Shown here: in pieces, positions 1 through 9,749 of the stretch | Layout: each line of letters begins with the position of its first letter | Position numbering within the stretch: the first letter of the stretch is position 1 | Program-made: the position numbers and the translations under genes | Notes under the pieces: model-generated | Told to the model about the DNA's origin: nothing | Database searches by the model: none | The model's input: the letters and a program-made list of their open reading frames with translations, nothing else | DNA from: Conidiobolus incongruus B7586 | Lineage: Eukaryota; Entomophthoromycota; Entomophthoromycetes; Entomophthorales; Conidiobolaceae | DNA: 16,069 bases | NCBI GenBank assembly: GCA_000697335.1 | Contig: JNEM01006716.1 | Location: 1 to 16,069, forward strand | Reading direction: 5' to 3'

Positions 1-1186
1 TATAATAATTTTTTTGATTAAAAAATTAACTTTTTAAAATTAGTTGTTTAATTTAATTATATTTAAACTTAATAATAATCATCAAAAGTTTTTTATTTTA
101 GTATTAATAAAACTTAACTATAAACCCTTTAAAATTATTTAAAATTTATAAGCAGCTTTTGGTAATAAAATATTATTTAAATTAACAATTTATTACTAGA
201 TCAATTACTTTAAAGCTAAAAGAAAAACTATTTAAAACCTGTTAAAATTTAAAAAACTAACTTTAACTATTACTCTTCTAATTATTAATAGAGTGAAAAA
301 ATATATTAAAAAACACTTTTTTATTTTAGTTAAAGAATTATTTAAGTATTATAATATTAGTTTTATAAATATTTTATATATATTAAAGTTTAAACTTAAA
401 TTAATAAATAAAAATATAAAATAGGTACCTTATAATTTAACTAAAGCTTAAAAAAAAGCTAGAGTAGTTATTATTAAACAAAACTTACTGAAATATTATT
501 AGAAGCTTAAACTTTTACAGTGAATAATTATAATTAATGAATCTTAAATCTTTATATATAATCTTTTATTAAAACACAAATCAAAATACTAGATTAAGTT
601 AAATTAACCTCCTCTATAAATCCCTTTAAATAAATATTTTGTTAATAAATAAATATTAATTATTGTAATAAATTATAATAGTTTATGCTACTCTTATTTA
701 GTTTTTGAAGGAAAATTAATTAATAGTAAATTTTATATTGTTTTTTTAAATAAAAGTATTTTTAATTAGTGTTCTTAATATAATTTAAGAAAACTTATTA
801 TTTTGCATAATAATTATAAAATTCATAAATTTAAAGCTATAAAAAACTTTCTAATTAAAAATAATTGGAAAAAACTACTACATCTAGTATATTCTTTAGA
901 TTATAACTTATGTAATTATAATTGCTTTAAGTAATTAAAAAACTAGCTTACAGGAAAAAAATTTCTACAAGAAAATTTAATTGGTTTGTAAAATATCAAA
1001 TTTTAGTCTTTAATAAAAAAAACTATTTTTTAGGTGTTAGATCTTTGCTAAAAGTATAGCAAAAAGTTATTAATAATAAAAGAAACTATTAAATTTATAT
1101 TATATATTTATTTTTATATATTATATATTAAAATATTTATTTATTTTCAATCACAAAAAATTCCAATTATTAAAAATACAGAGTAA
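1..1186 (+). mobile_element. Degenerate mariner (DD34D) DNA transposon, transposase relic
   Basis: A Tc1/mariner transposase can be followed in one forward frame from about base 62 to a stop at 1184-1186, with about 20 in-frame stops but no frame change that I can see. Recognisable mariner blocks are the VPYNLT stretch at 425-442 (family WVPHELT, its W now TAG at 422), the NES at 536-544 (family DE-S, first catalytic Asp now AAT), LHNN at 803-814 (family LHDN, second Asp at 809-811 now AAT), and YSLDYN at 890-907 followed by CNYNCF at 911-928 (family YSPD...SDYHLF, third Asp at 914-916 now AAT). The second and third catalytic positions are 34 residues apart, as in true mariners. Every difference I could interpret is C-to-T or G-to-A, including TGG to TAG and CAA to TAA. 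The left end lies near or beyond the window edge, and I could not place terminal repeats. It is inactive. Confidence 0.85.
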
Positions 1187-2144
1187 TATTAATTAAATGA
1201 TTTTTCATTAGAATTTATATTTATTATATAAGTACTAAAATAATAAAGCTTATATTACAGAAATTTATATTACTTAGTTTTATTGTTATTAATATTATTA
1301 TTCTTTGTTTCATATATTAAAATTTAATTATAACAATTAATGTATTGATAGTTATATTAATAGTTCAATATATCATAAAGTTATTAATGAATATAGTTTA
1401 CTAATTACATATAATTTTAAGTCCCATAAAATATTTTAAAAATTAATTTTATAAAAATTTTATCACTCAACAATTTTCATTAATATATACATATATAAAT
1501 ATATTATAATTTATTAATAGAAAAAAAAATAAATATAAAATATTCACATTAAAATTCAATATAATAAAATTTTTTTAATAAGTATTAAATTTAGTAAATT
1601 TAATAATTTGAGAAAATTCAATTAAAATAGTAATTAATATTTAACTCGTTAATACTGTATTTTTGATGAAGCATTTATTTATAAGCCTACACTCTCAAAT
1701 AATCATTGTCAATTTCTTTTATTTATTAATTATTTCACATAAATTATTTAATATATATAATGACAGATATTTGATAATGAAATAGAAAATTTAATTTTTA
1801 AACTTTGTATTGTTAAGATTCACTTTTATAAAATTACTAAATATATATTAAAATAAAATTTTACACAAAGATTAATAATAATTATAGTATTTAATATGAG
1901 TGAAAAATAGATGAAAATATTAAAAAAGAATAAAATATAGACAGAATAGTTTCTTTTTCATTAAATACAAAAGCAAATAATAGTACTGAATAGGAAAAAA
2001 AACTTCAATATAAAATTTTCTAAAAGTGATTTAATTAAAGTTTATCATAGAATAATAAATTCAATTAAAATTAAAAAGATAGTATTACCTGAAACTTACG
2101 AAATAATGAAACATTTTTAAGTTCTAAATAAAAAATGAAGCTGT
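1187..2144. other. AT-rich intergenic DNA, no gene seen
   Basis: This stretch lies between the mariner relic and the 3' end of the first eIF5A gene. It has no open frame with family resemblance and no recognisable RNA gene. The first CpG of the window is at 1646-1647, so the CpG-free zone that begins in the transposon runs on for about 460 bases past the transposase stop. The right end of the mariner element should lie here, but I could not identify an inverted repeat because its partner end is not visible. Confidence 0.6.
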
Positions 2145-2612
2145 TTATTTAGAGGATTGGCGAACAGATAAAGCGTGTTCTTCACCCATAGCAGAAACAA
2201 CGGTAACGAGAACATCACCTTCAGCGTTTTCGAAAGCTTCTTCAATTTGTTGACCAATTTCTCCTTCAGGAAGACGGACATCATCCTTCATATTACCATC
2301 ACTGTCCATCAAATTCAAGAAACCATCATCAATGTTGATTAAAGTGTATTCGTTACGACCAACATTGGGGACATCCATGTTGTGAGTGGAGGGAGAAACA
2401 TCTTCGTACTTCTTACCAGTGAAGATATCGATAGCAACCAAGTTAACCTTAGCGTGTCCGTGCTTACCAGTCTTGGAGGTGGACATATCAACAATCTTAC
2501 AGGGACGACCTTTGATAACAACGTGTCCGTTCTTACGTAAAGCGGAACATTGCATGGGATAGGTAAGGGAAGCTCCGGAGGAGGCTTGTTCGAAAGTATG
2601 ATCGTCTTCCAT
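2145..2612 (-). CDS. Translation factor eIF5A, copy 1 (155 aa)
   Basis: eIF5A binds the ribosome near the E and P sites and promotes peptide-bond formation at difficult sequences such as polyproline, and it assists termination. Its activity needs hypusine, made from one lysine. The protein runs MEDDHTF...RQSSK. The N-terminal SH3-like domain carries the hypusination loop [12 protein letters not shown], with the modified lysine predicted at residue 50, and an OB-fold C-terminal half follows. The length of 155 matches the family (157 in yeast). I chose the ATG at 2610-2612 because it aligns with the copy at 4089-4556 and with family N-termini. The frame stays open 16 codons further upstream to an ATG at 2658-2660, which could give an extended form. 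There is no intron in the CDS, and codon use is biased and GC-richer than the surroundings. The AATAAA on the minus strand (2144-2149) overlaps the stop codon. Confidence 0.96.
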   Translation of the reverse strand: MEDDHTFEQASSGASLTYPMQCSALRKNGHVVIKGRPCKIVDMSTSKTGKHGHAKVNLVAIDIFTGKKYEDVSPSTHNMDVPNVGRNEYTLINIDDGFLNLMDSDGNMKDDVRLPEGEIGQQIEEAFENAEGDVLVTVVSAMGEEHALSVRQSSK

Positions 2613-2660
2613 TGTAATATAATCTATTGATTTGTGTGAAGGCTGCTGAGAGAGGCTCAT
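2613..2660 (-). other. Possible in-frame N-terminal extension or 5' leader of eIF5A copy 1
   Basis: Upstream of the family-like ATG there are 16 open codons in frame, starting at an ATG at 2658-2660 (peptide [16 protein letters not shown]). The peptide has no counterpart in known eIF5A N-termini as I remember them, and none before copy 2, where an in-frame TAA lies a few codons upstream of the ATG. It is either 5' UTR or a copy-specific extension. If the transcript starts upstream of 2660, this would be the first AUG encountered by a scanning ribosome. Confidence 0.35.
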
Positions 2661-4088
2661 TTCCTATAATTCTTCTAAAATTACATAAATAACTTTCTTA
2701 AAATATTAAATTATGGGTTTCTCCAACATTTTTAATTCAAACATCATCTGATTTCTTTTAAATCAATTATGATCAGTAATAATAGTCAATATAAACAATA
2801 TACCATTCATTATAAAATATATATTTTAACAAAATACTTTTATTTATAAACTTAGTTTAGGTTATATAATCTCAAATAAAGTCAATATATTAATTAATTA
2901 TAATCTTAAATTTAAATATTTGATTAATTAAAACTATGGTGTAATTCTAATTGATAAATTTCAAATGAAAAATATATAGTATTGATTTTTTTTGGAGTTT
3001 AATAATAAAAATTGATAATAAACGAGTATACAAATTTAATATAATATTTTTGCAAATTTTATGAATAGATGCTGATATGAAAAATTGGTTTTTATATGAA
3101 TTCTGTTTGATAATTAAAGTTTAAAATTTCACATCAAAATATATTTTTTGATTGAAATGGATTGATAAATATGGATATTTAATGATATAGTTTATAGCAA
3201 CCTATTGGGTATGCATTAAATAAATAAGCAAGATATACAATCGAATGATTTAGGATATGAATAATATTATGTTAAATATCTAACTTGATATACTTTAAAC
3301 TTGAAGAAAAAGAAATTTAAATCCATCATGAAAAAATATGTGATTAAAAATATTCAAGTTCGAAGAGTTTGATTTATCAAACTTAGCAAACAATAAAACA
3401 GCTTGAAAATCTAATATAATGAAAATCTATTCTAAGAGAGATAACTTGGGACCATTGAAAGATTTTGAAAAATTATATTATGTATTTTGGTTAAAATATA
3501 TACAATGAAAAAATTGATGTATCGAAGTGGAATAAAATATGATAAATTAATGTCTTAAATCGAATTTTAGAATAAATTTCAAGTTGATATAAGTGATCAA
3601 ATATGTGTTTGAATGAATTATAACTGTAATTTTTGATTGGAATTAAGTTGAAGAGATATAAAAATTGATCATATTAATTTAGTTATGAAAGAATCAAAAC
3701 TGGAAAATAAAACAATAGAGAGTAAATTATTTCAGGATCTCTATCTCGATAGAGCTAATTCAATATTAAAACTGATGTAAAAATGAACGTAGGAAAAGAT
3801 ACTCAAAGTTCACATAATAATATAGAAACTACTAGTTCATATGATTAACGAAACAAAAAATATAATGAAAATAATACCAAATAAAAGTAAGATAAAAAGT
3901 AAATACTAAAAGTAGATTCAAATGTGAAGGGATTCATTATTGATAAATGATTCTAATAGCACTAAAATATTCAATATAGATAAGTATAGCGAGAGGTGTA
4001 TAAATTAAATTAACAGAATATTTACCTTATTTCCGGAGCTATTGTGAATTATTTAACAATTGAAAAGAAAAAAAATAAAATGTACAGT
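2661..4088. other. Intergenic DNA between the eIF5A copies, promoter side of copy 1
   Basis: About 1.4 kb separates the start side of eIF5A copy 1 from the stop of copy 2. I see no gene. From roughly 2930 to 4000 the plus strand is G-rich relative to C: in seven 60-base lines (3061-3180 and 3421-3720) I counted 66 G and 21 C. On the transcribed-gene sense (minus) strand this makes a C- and T-leaning upstream region for copy 1. A 7-bp inverted repeat with a 2-base centre lies at 3739-3754 (CTCTATC, TC, GATAGAG). Confidence 0.5.
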
Positions 4089-4556
4089 TTATTTAGTGGA
4101 TTGACGAACGGATAAAGCGTGTTCTTCACCCATAGCAGAAACAACGGTAACGAGAACATCACCTTCAGCGTTTTCGAAAGCTTCTTCAATTTGTTGACCA
4201 ATTTCTCCTTCAGGAAGACGGACATCATCCTTCATATTACCATCACTGTCCATCAAATTCAAGAAACCATCATCAATGTTGATTAAGGTGTATTCGTTAC
4301 GACCAACATTGGGGACATCCATGTTGTGAGTGGAGGGAGAAACATCTTCGTACTTCTTACCAGTGAAGATATCGATAGCAACCAAGTTAACCTTAGCGTG
4401 TCCGTGCTTACCAGTCTTGGAGGTGGACATATCAACAATCTTACAGGGACGACCTTTGATAACAACGTGTCCGTTCTTACGTAAAGCGGAACATTGCATG
4501 GGATAGGTAAGGGAAGCTCCGGAGGAGGCTTGTTCGAAAGTATGATCGTCTTCCAT
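4089..4556 (-). CDS. Translation factor eIF5A, copy 2 (155 aa)
   Basis: This is a second complete eIF5A gene, on the same strand and about 1.5 kb upstream of copy 1. The protein is identical to the 155-aa core of copy 1 except for Thr in place of Ser at the residue before the terminal Lys. The hypusination loop [12 protein letters not shown] is intact, with the lysine at residue 50. The start is secure because an in-frame TAA lies a few codons upstream of the ATG at 4554-4556. Over the 468-bp CDS only four bases differ from copy 1, three of them within the last 20 bases and one synonymous change at 4287. Flanking sequence is unrelated on both sides. There is no intron in the CDS. Minus-strand AATAAA at 4088-4093 overlaps the stop codon, as in copy 1. 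A CCAAT-type box lies about 145 bases upstream of the ATG. Confidence 0.97.
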   Translation of the reverse strand: MEDDHTFEQASSGASLTYPMQCSALRKNGHVVIKGRPCKIVDMSTSKTGKHGHAKVNLVAIDIFTGKKYEDVSPSTHNMDVPNVGRNEYTLINIDDGFLNLMDSDGNMKDDVRLPEGEIGQQIEEAFENAEGDVLVTVVSAMGEEHALSVRQSTK

Positions 4557-4698
4557 TATGTATAATTAATTCTAAAATATAGATAATTAATTTTGAAGAT
4601 TATTCATTCAACTTATTTAAATACTTCGTTAATTATCAAAAATATGGGAATATCATTATACTGAAAAAATTTACCAATTTTAATAAAATTCTTCCAGT

Positions 4699-4707
4699 TG
4701 ATTGGTT
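4699..4707 (-). promoter_or_regulatory. CCAAT box upstream of eIF5A copy 2
   Basis: The minus strand reads AACCAATCA, a full match to the usual CCAAT-box consensus (purine, purine, CCAATCA) bound by the HAP/NF-Y complex in fungi. It sits about 143 bases upstream of the eIF5A copy 2 start, a common distance. A second minus-strand CCAAT (TCCAATA) lies near 4738. Function is inferred from sequence and position only. Confidence 0.4.
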
Positions 4708-5517
4708 AAAAAAATTTACAAAGTTTTGACATAATAGTATTGGACAGTTACAAAAATCGTCAAGTTTAATACATTCTCCATACTTGTTTAATCAATTTAA
4801 TTGGGTAAAAATGGGAACAATCTCAAGATAAATCTTTTAGATTCTTGTAAAAATTTACCAAGTTCAATTAATATAACTGACAATAGCCTTGACTTTTATT
4901 TGTATCAATCAGTTCAATTCAATTACTAATATAAATTAATAATTACAGATGTGGTTTGATAAAATTTATAAAATTATCTAATGTTTCAATAAGTTCAATT
5001 TTATATTCTTAAGAATGCTGACATCACAAGTTTTCACATATAGTCAAATCAATTTTACAATTAAATTTTCAAATAAAAATTTATTATCAATTCTTGGTTA
5101 AATATTGTTTCCTTATTTCCTTTAGAGATCAATATAAAAAAGCAATATACTCAAAAATAAATTTGTGTTAATGATATTTAAATTTTATCCATAGTTTAAA
5201 ATATTTGATTTTGATGACAATTAGAGAACAAATTTTTTTCTTTGGATAACTAGTTCTGTTTCAATTTATTAAATAAATTGTTGATTATTTACATTGCAAA
5301 AAATCATTGCTCAAAATGTGAAATATTGTTTTAAATATTTAGAGTATAAAAACTAAATATAAAATTATCAATTTTATATTTTAATTTATTATCATAAATT
5401 ATGTTTAAATAGTTAAAATGTAAAGTTGTGCAATTTGAAAAAAATTAAACTGATTAAATTTAAATATGATCAAAATAGATGATTTTTGATATTAAATTAA
5501 TGGAACTTTTTATAATT

Positions 5518-5538
5518 GAAACATTTTTTAAATGTTTC
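5518..5538. repeat. Perfect 9-bp inverted repeat (hairpin)
   Basis: GAAACATTT at 5518-5526 and AAATGTTTC at 5530-5538 are exact reverse complements separated by TTT. In RNA this would form a 9-bp stem with a 3-base loop. It directly precedes a GC-richer patch whose AGCCT (5556-5560) and AGGCT (5608-5612) can also pair. AT-rich DNA produces such hairpins by chance, so a function is only a possibility. Confidence 0.5.
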
Positions 5539-6726
5539 TGAACAGAATAGTGCTTAGCCTGTAATATTGTGTCGAGAAAAATATGATGTCGCTTACTCAG
5601 TTTTAAAAGGCTGTATATATTTAAAATCGGATGTTGTATAATTTACAATATATAATAATAAACTAGCAAAATATTTGATATTAATATCTAAATATATAGA
5701 TTATTTTTACTTCATAATATATTTAATCATAATAATAGTTTTGAATTTTTTTCAATGTTATTTACTGCCTCAATATATATTTGAAAAATTGGACTCTTAT
5801 AATAATATAATAGAAAAAATAAAAGCATTAGGGAATTTTCAATCAATATAGATATATATTATTTATGATATTTTTAGATATCATTAGTTTTTATTATTTG
5901 AATTATTATATTTATGAAATAATAAATATTAAAAAATTAATCAACATCCATAATATATTATATTCATATGCTAATATTGCTTTTTTAATTAATATTTAAA
6001 TTGTTAATTTGAAACAATATTATTCTAATATCAATATAAAGTAATTTCCATATTTGTATATCTTTATAATGTAATAGCATAATATACTTAGCTTATATTT
6101 TTTAATCATTACTTGAAATTATAAATAATCATATGTATACTGGGTAGTATTTGACTAATTGGTTTAAATCCAAAAGTATTTTTATCAATTATCAAAAAAT
6201 TGCCAAATTATTAAACTAAATTTGGAACTTTAAAATGATATGCCAATATTATAATAAATAATTATGAATATAAAAATACACTTGGAATCTTGCCCAATTT
6301 AATTTTGCTTATTATATTGATATTCTTTAATTTTAATATACAGTTATATAATTTTATTAGGTCAATATTCATATATTTTATAAAACAAACTTTTGTCAAA
6401 TTATTAGTTTAAAATAATATTGATTATAAAACAATTCAACACATATTAATATAATTTAGAATAAATAATGCTATTCTCTTTAAAATAATTCAAATTTTGA
6501 CTAACATATGATTATTATTAAATTTAATAACTTTTATCAATCATATTGATTAATTATTTCCAATAACCCATAAATGTTAGTATGATCAATATTGGCATAT
6601 AAACCCATTCACACTGATAAATTCAAGCTAAAATCAAAAATAATATTAAAACAGTACTATATAGATAATTAATTAAATAAAATATAAAAATATTTAATGT
6701 TATATTAAAATAAATAATTAAAATCA

Positions 6727-9247
6727 ATGACAAAGAATAAATCTAAACATATTGACTTTTATGACAATAGTAGCAATTCAGATCCCGAAATAGAAATTTC
6801 TGAAGAACCTCCCCAAAAACAGCAACAGACTCAAGCTAAATATTTACAGCAACAGAAGCAAAATTTACAACAATTTAGGAAAAATTTGCCTATTTACAGT
6901 GGGAGAGGGGAAATCGTAAATTATATTCGCAAGAATGAAGTGACTATTATCGTTGGGGAAACAGGGAGTGGTAAAACCACTCAAATTCCTCAATATTTGT
7001 ATGAAGAAAAGTTTATCTGTGGTAATAGGGTGATTGGTGTGACCCAGCCACGTAAGGTTGCTGCGGTATCGTTGGCTGGGAGAGTCGCTCAGGAAGTTGG
7101 AACGACTGTGGGTGACGTGGTAGGTTATTCTGTGCGTTTCGATAATTGTTGTAGTGATAAGACGAGGATCAAATACGTTACGGATGGTATGTTACTCAGG
7201 GAAAGTTTAATGGATTCAAATTTCGATCAGTATAGTGTGATTATTTTGGACGAAGCTCACGAACGTACATTGAGAACGGATGTTTTGTTGGGTTTGTGCA
7301 AAGAAGCTTTGGCAAAGCGTAGAAAGACTAAAAATCCTTTAAAGTTGGTAGTAATGAGTGCTACTTTGCAAGCTGATAAATTTTCAGATTTCTTTAACAA
7401 GTAATTAATTTACGACTTTTATGATTTATCATTAATTCTTGTATCTTTTTAGTGCTCCTATTTTGTGGGTTGAAGGTAGAACATATCCAGTCAAAATGAT
7501 GTATACAGTGACGCCATACCCCGATTATTTGGACGCATGTATCTTGACCACATTCCAAATTCATTTAACACAACCCATGGGGGATATCCTAGTGTTTTTA
7601 ACGGGTCAAGAAGAAATTGAATCTTTAGAAAAAGCTATAAAAGAATATACTGAAAAACTTCCTTCATCAACTACTAAAGTAATATCATTAGTTTCAATAA
7701 TATATTATATATTGATCATTTATATAGTTGGTAGTTGCTACACTATTCGCCAATTTACCATCGAACCAACAGCAAAAAACTTTGACGCCCTTACCCAAAG
7801 GTCAACGTAAAGTGATTTTAAGTACGAATATTGCTGAAACTTCCTTAACGATTCCCAATGTCAAATACATTATTGATCCTGGATTGGCTAAAGTCAGAGG
7901 ATTTGATTCTAACCTAGGTAATTTTGAACTTTACTATTGGTTATTGTGAATTTATCAATATTTTATAAAGGTATTGAATCTTTACTTGTACAGCCTATTT
8001 CTCAAAGTGGTGCTCAACAGAGAGCGGGTAGAGCTGGAAGAGAAGTAATACATTTATGCCATTTAATATTATGAATGCTTATTAATAAAATATTAGGCAC
8101 CCGGTACATGTTACAGATTGTACACTGAAGAAACATTTCAATCTATGGCAACTGAAGATATTCCAGAAATTCAAAGGTAAAAAAAATCTATCGACTTAAA
8201 GTACTTTGATTAACATATAATATCATCCAATAGATGCAACTTAGCCTTTGCAGTTTTGACTCTCAAGGCATTTGGAATCAAAGATATCCTAAAATTTCCT
8301 TTTATGACGCCACCTCAGCGCAAAAGCCTCATTTTAGCACTCGAGCACCTCTATTCGCTTAATGCACTTGACAACTCTGGTGAATTAACACAACTTGGTC
8401 GAGATATGTCATCATTCCCACTAGAACCTCGATTTGCCAAAATTTTAATCGAATCAAAGGTAATATCAACTCTAATCATAATTTATTATTAATTATTGAC
8501 AATGCTTTAGAAATTTAGATGCACCGATCCAGTCCTAACTATTTTATCATTACTCTCCGTTGATAATTTATTTTATTCGTCGAGTGAGAATAGGGAACAA
8601 GCTCAAGAAGCTAAAAAGAAATTTATTAATACAACTGGTAAATTATATATTATTTCTTTATTTAAACTATAACTCTGAATTATATTATTAGGCGATCATA
8701 TAACCTACCTCAACCTTTATAAAGCTTACAAATCGCACAACGGATCTTCGGCATGGTGCAAGAAGAATTATATTAATAAGCGATCTATGAACTATGTGGA
8801 CGAGATTAAAACTCAGTTGGTGAATCATTGTGAACGCCTCGGTATCGATCCCAAAACTACTACGGACGACAGTCAAACCATTTTGCAATGTATGCTAACT
8901 GGTAACTTTATGAATACTGCTCTCTTGCAGCCCGATGGCACTTATAAATCGGTGGTGGGTAAACAGGTAATTGTATTTTTCAAATTGATCTTTATCATTA
9001 TATTAATTTTATTTATTCTAATTTATAGAAAGTTTACATTCATCCCATGTCAACTATCTTTACCAAAAAACCAGAAGCTGTAATGTACAACGAACTGGTA
9101 ATACATCGTTTACTACTGTTTAATTTATTTCATTAACATTGAATATAGATCTTCACGACGAAACACTATATGAGAGGAATCTCAATCATCCTACCTCAAT
9201 GGATTGTTCAATCAGCACCTCATTATTTGGGGAAGAAATCCAATTGA
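6727..9247 (+). CDS. DHX33: DHX33-like DEAH-box RNA helicase, 10 exons, 679 aa
   Basis: This is an SF2 DEAH/RHA ATP-dependent RNA helicase. Human DHX33 acts in rDNA transcription/ribosome production and translation initiation. My exons are 6727-7400, 7453-7678, 7728-7917, 7971-8044, 8097-8176, 8234-8459, 8511-8637, 8692-8966, 9029-9097 and 9149-9247, joining in frame to 679 aa (human about 707). Motifs are I GETGSGKT (78-85), Ia TQPRK (106-110), TDGMLLRE (152-159), II DEAH (175-178), III SAT (211-213), [10 protein letters not shown] (272-281), V STNIAETS (332-339) and [10 protein letters not shown] (380-387). A winged-helix/HA2 region (from about 416) and a C-terminal OB-fold follow. DHX33-type signatures are LLQPDGTY and the IHP...F..KP..V.YNEL stretch near the end. 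An acidic, Gln-rich N-terminus (about 50 aa) is not conserved. An in-frame TAA at 6715-6717 fixes the start. Introns are 49-62 bp and all begin GTAA. DHX35/DHX8-type relatives fit less well. Confidence 0.92.
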
Positions 9248-9270
9248 ATTTTATATAGTGCTATAGATAT

Positions 9271-9276
9271 AATAAA
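9271..9276 (+). terminator. Poly(A) signal AATAAA of the helicase gene
   Basis: A canonical AATAAA hexamer lies 24 bases after the helicase TGA stop (9245-9247), followed by a T-rich tract at about 9277-9296. Position and context suit cleavage and polyadenylation shortly downstream. In such AT-rich DNA the hexamer alone is weak evidence. Confidence 0.4.
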
Positions 9277-9578
9277 TTTTTGATAGTTTTTTTTTTGAAA
9301 TAATAAATTTGGTATTATACCTCTATATATTAGTTCAAATATATAACATTCCATTTAATTTATATTTGATGTTGACAGGATTTTAAGTTTTACATAATAT
9401 TCTTTAATTTATTAGAAAATATCTGGAAAATCCAATCACAAATTAGAATGCACAATCTGCTAGACATTTATTAATTAGATAATATAAAAATAAATATTTC
9501 AAGTATCAACTAATCATATTATTATATCAGTTAATTATATATATCTATTATTTTCATTTAGTCATACATTTTAATTTC

Positions 9579-9587
9579 AGCCAATCA
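9579..9587 (+). promoter_or_regulatory. CCAAT box upstream of the Asn-rich protein gene
   Basis: AGCCAATCA is a perfect match to the CCAAT-box consensus and lies about 163 bases upstream of the ATG at 9750, in the same orientation. HAP/NF-Y binding is inferred. Confidence 0.45.
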
Positions 9588-9749
9588 ATTCATTCCAATT
9601 CCCAAAAATTTAACAAATCAATCTCAAAAACCCATTAAATTAGTTCAATTCCCTAAAATGATTTCAGCTGTAAAAATTTAATCATATTTGTTTCTTGAAT
9701 TAGAAAAAAAAAATAATTGTAAAATATAATTAAGAAAAAAAATAGAGAT

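Larger units (their letters stand above)
4557..6726. other. 2.2-kb divergent intergenic region between eIF5A copy 2 and the helicase
   Basis: The two flanking genes point away from each other, so this stretch should hold both promoters. I see no protein-coding frame with family resemblance. Weakly similar A-rich motifs around AAATTTACCAA occur near 4670 and 4853. A compact patch at about 5518-5640 is GC-richer than its surroundings and contains inverted repeats (listed separately). A minus-strand GCCAAT lies at 6591-6596, about 130 bases before the helicase start. The rest is featureless AT-rich sequence. Confidence 0.5.
9248..9749. other. 502-bp tandem intergenic region (helicase 3' end, promoter of the next gene)
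   Basis: The region holds the helicase poly(A) signal near its left end and a CCAAT box about 165 bases before the next ATG. From 9590 to 9690 the plus strand has several C-containing, A-rich stretches (CCCAAAAA, CCCATTAAA, CCCTAAAA). I see no further gene. Confidence 0.55.

Noticed and set aside
2339-2521. 60-codon minus-strand frames inside both eIF5A copies (also 4283-4465)
   Set aside because: They are out-of-frame shadows of eIF5A and are alike only because the genes are alike.
3739-3754. Short inverted repeat CTCTATC-TC-GATAGAG as a protein-binding operator
   Set aside because: Seven base pairs is within chance for 16 kb, and nothing nearby supports a function.
4570-4672. Possible 5' UTR intron of eIF5A copy 2 on the minus strand (GTAAAT ... 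ATTTTAG)
   Set aside because: Donor and acceptor strings occur, but there is no protein or composition evidence, and AT-rich DNA makes such pairs often.
5556-5640. C/D box snoRNA in the GC-richer patch
   Set aside because: An approximate box C (ATGATGT near 5584) exists, but the CTGA lies upstream of it, in the wrong order, with no terminal stem.
8688-8888. 66-codon minus-strand frame over helicase exon 8
   Set aside because: It is antisense to a well-conserved exon and resembles nothing known.
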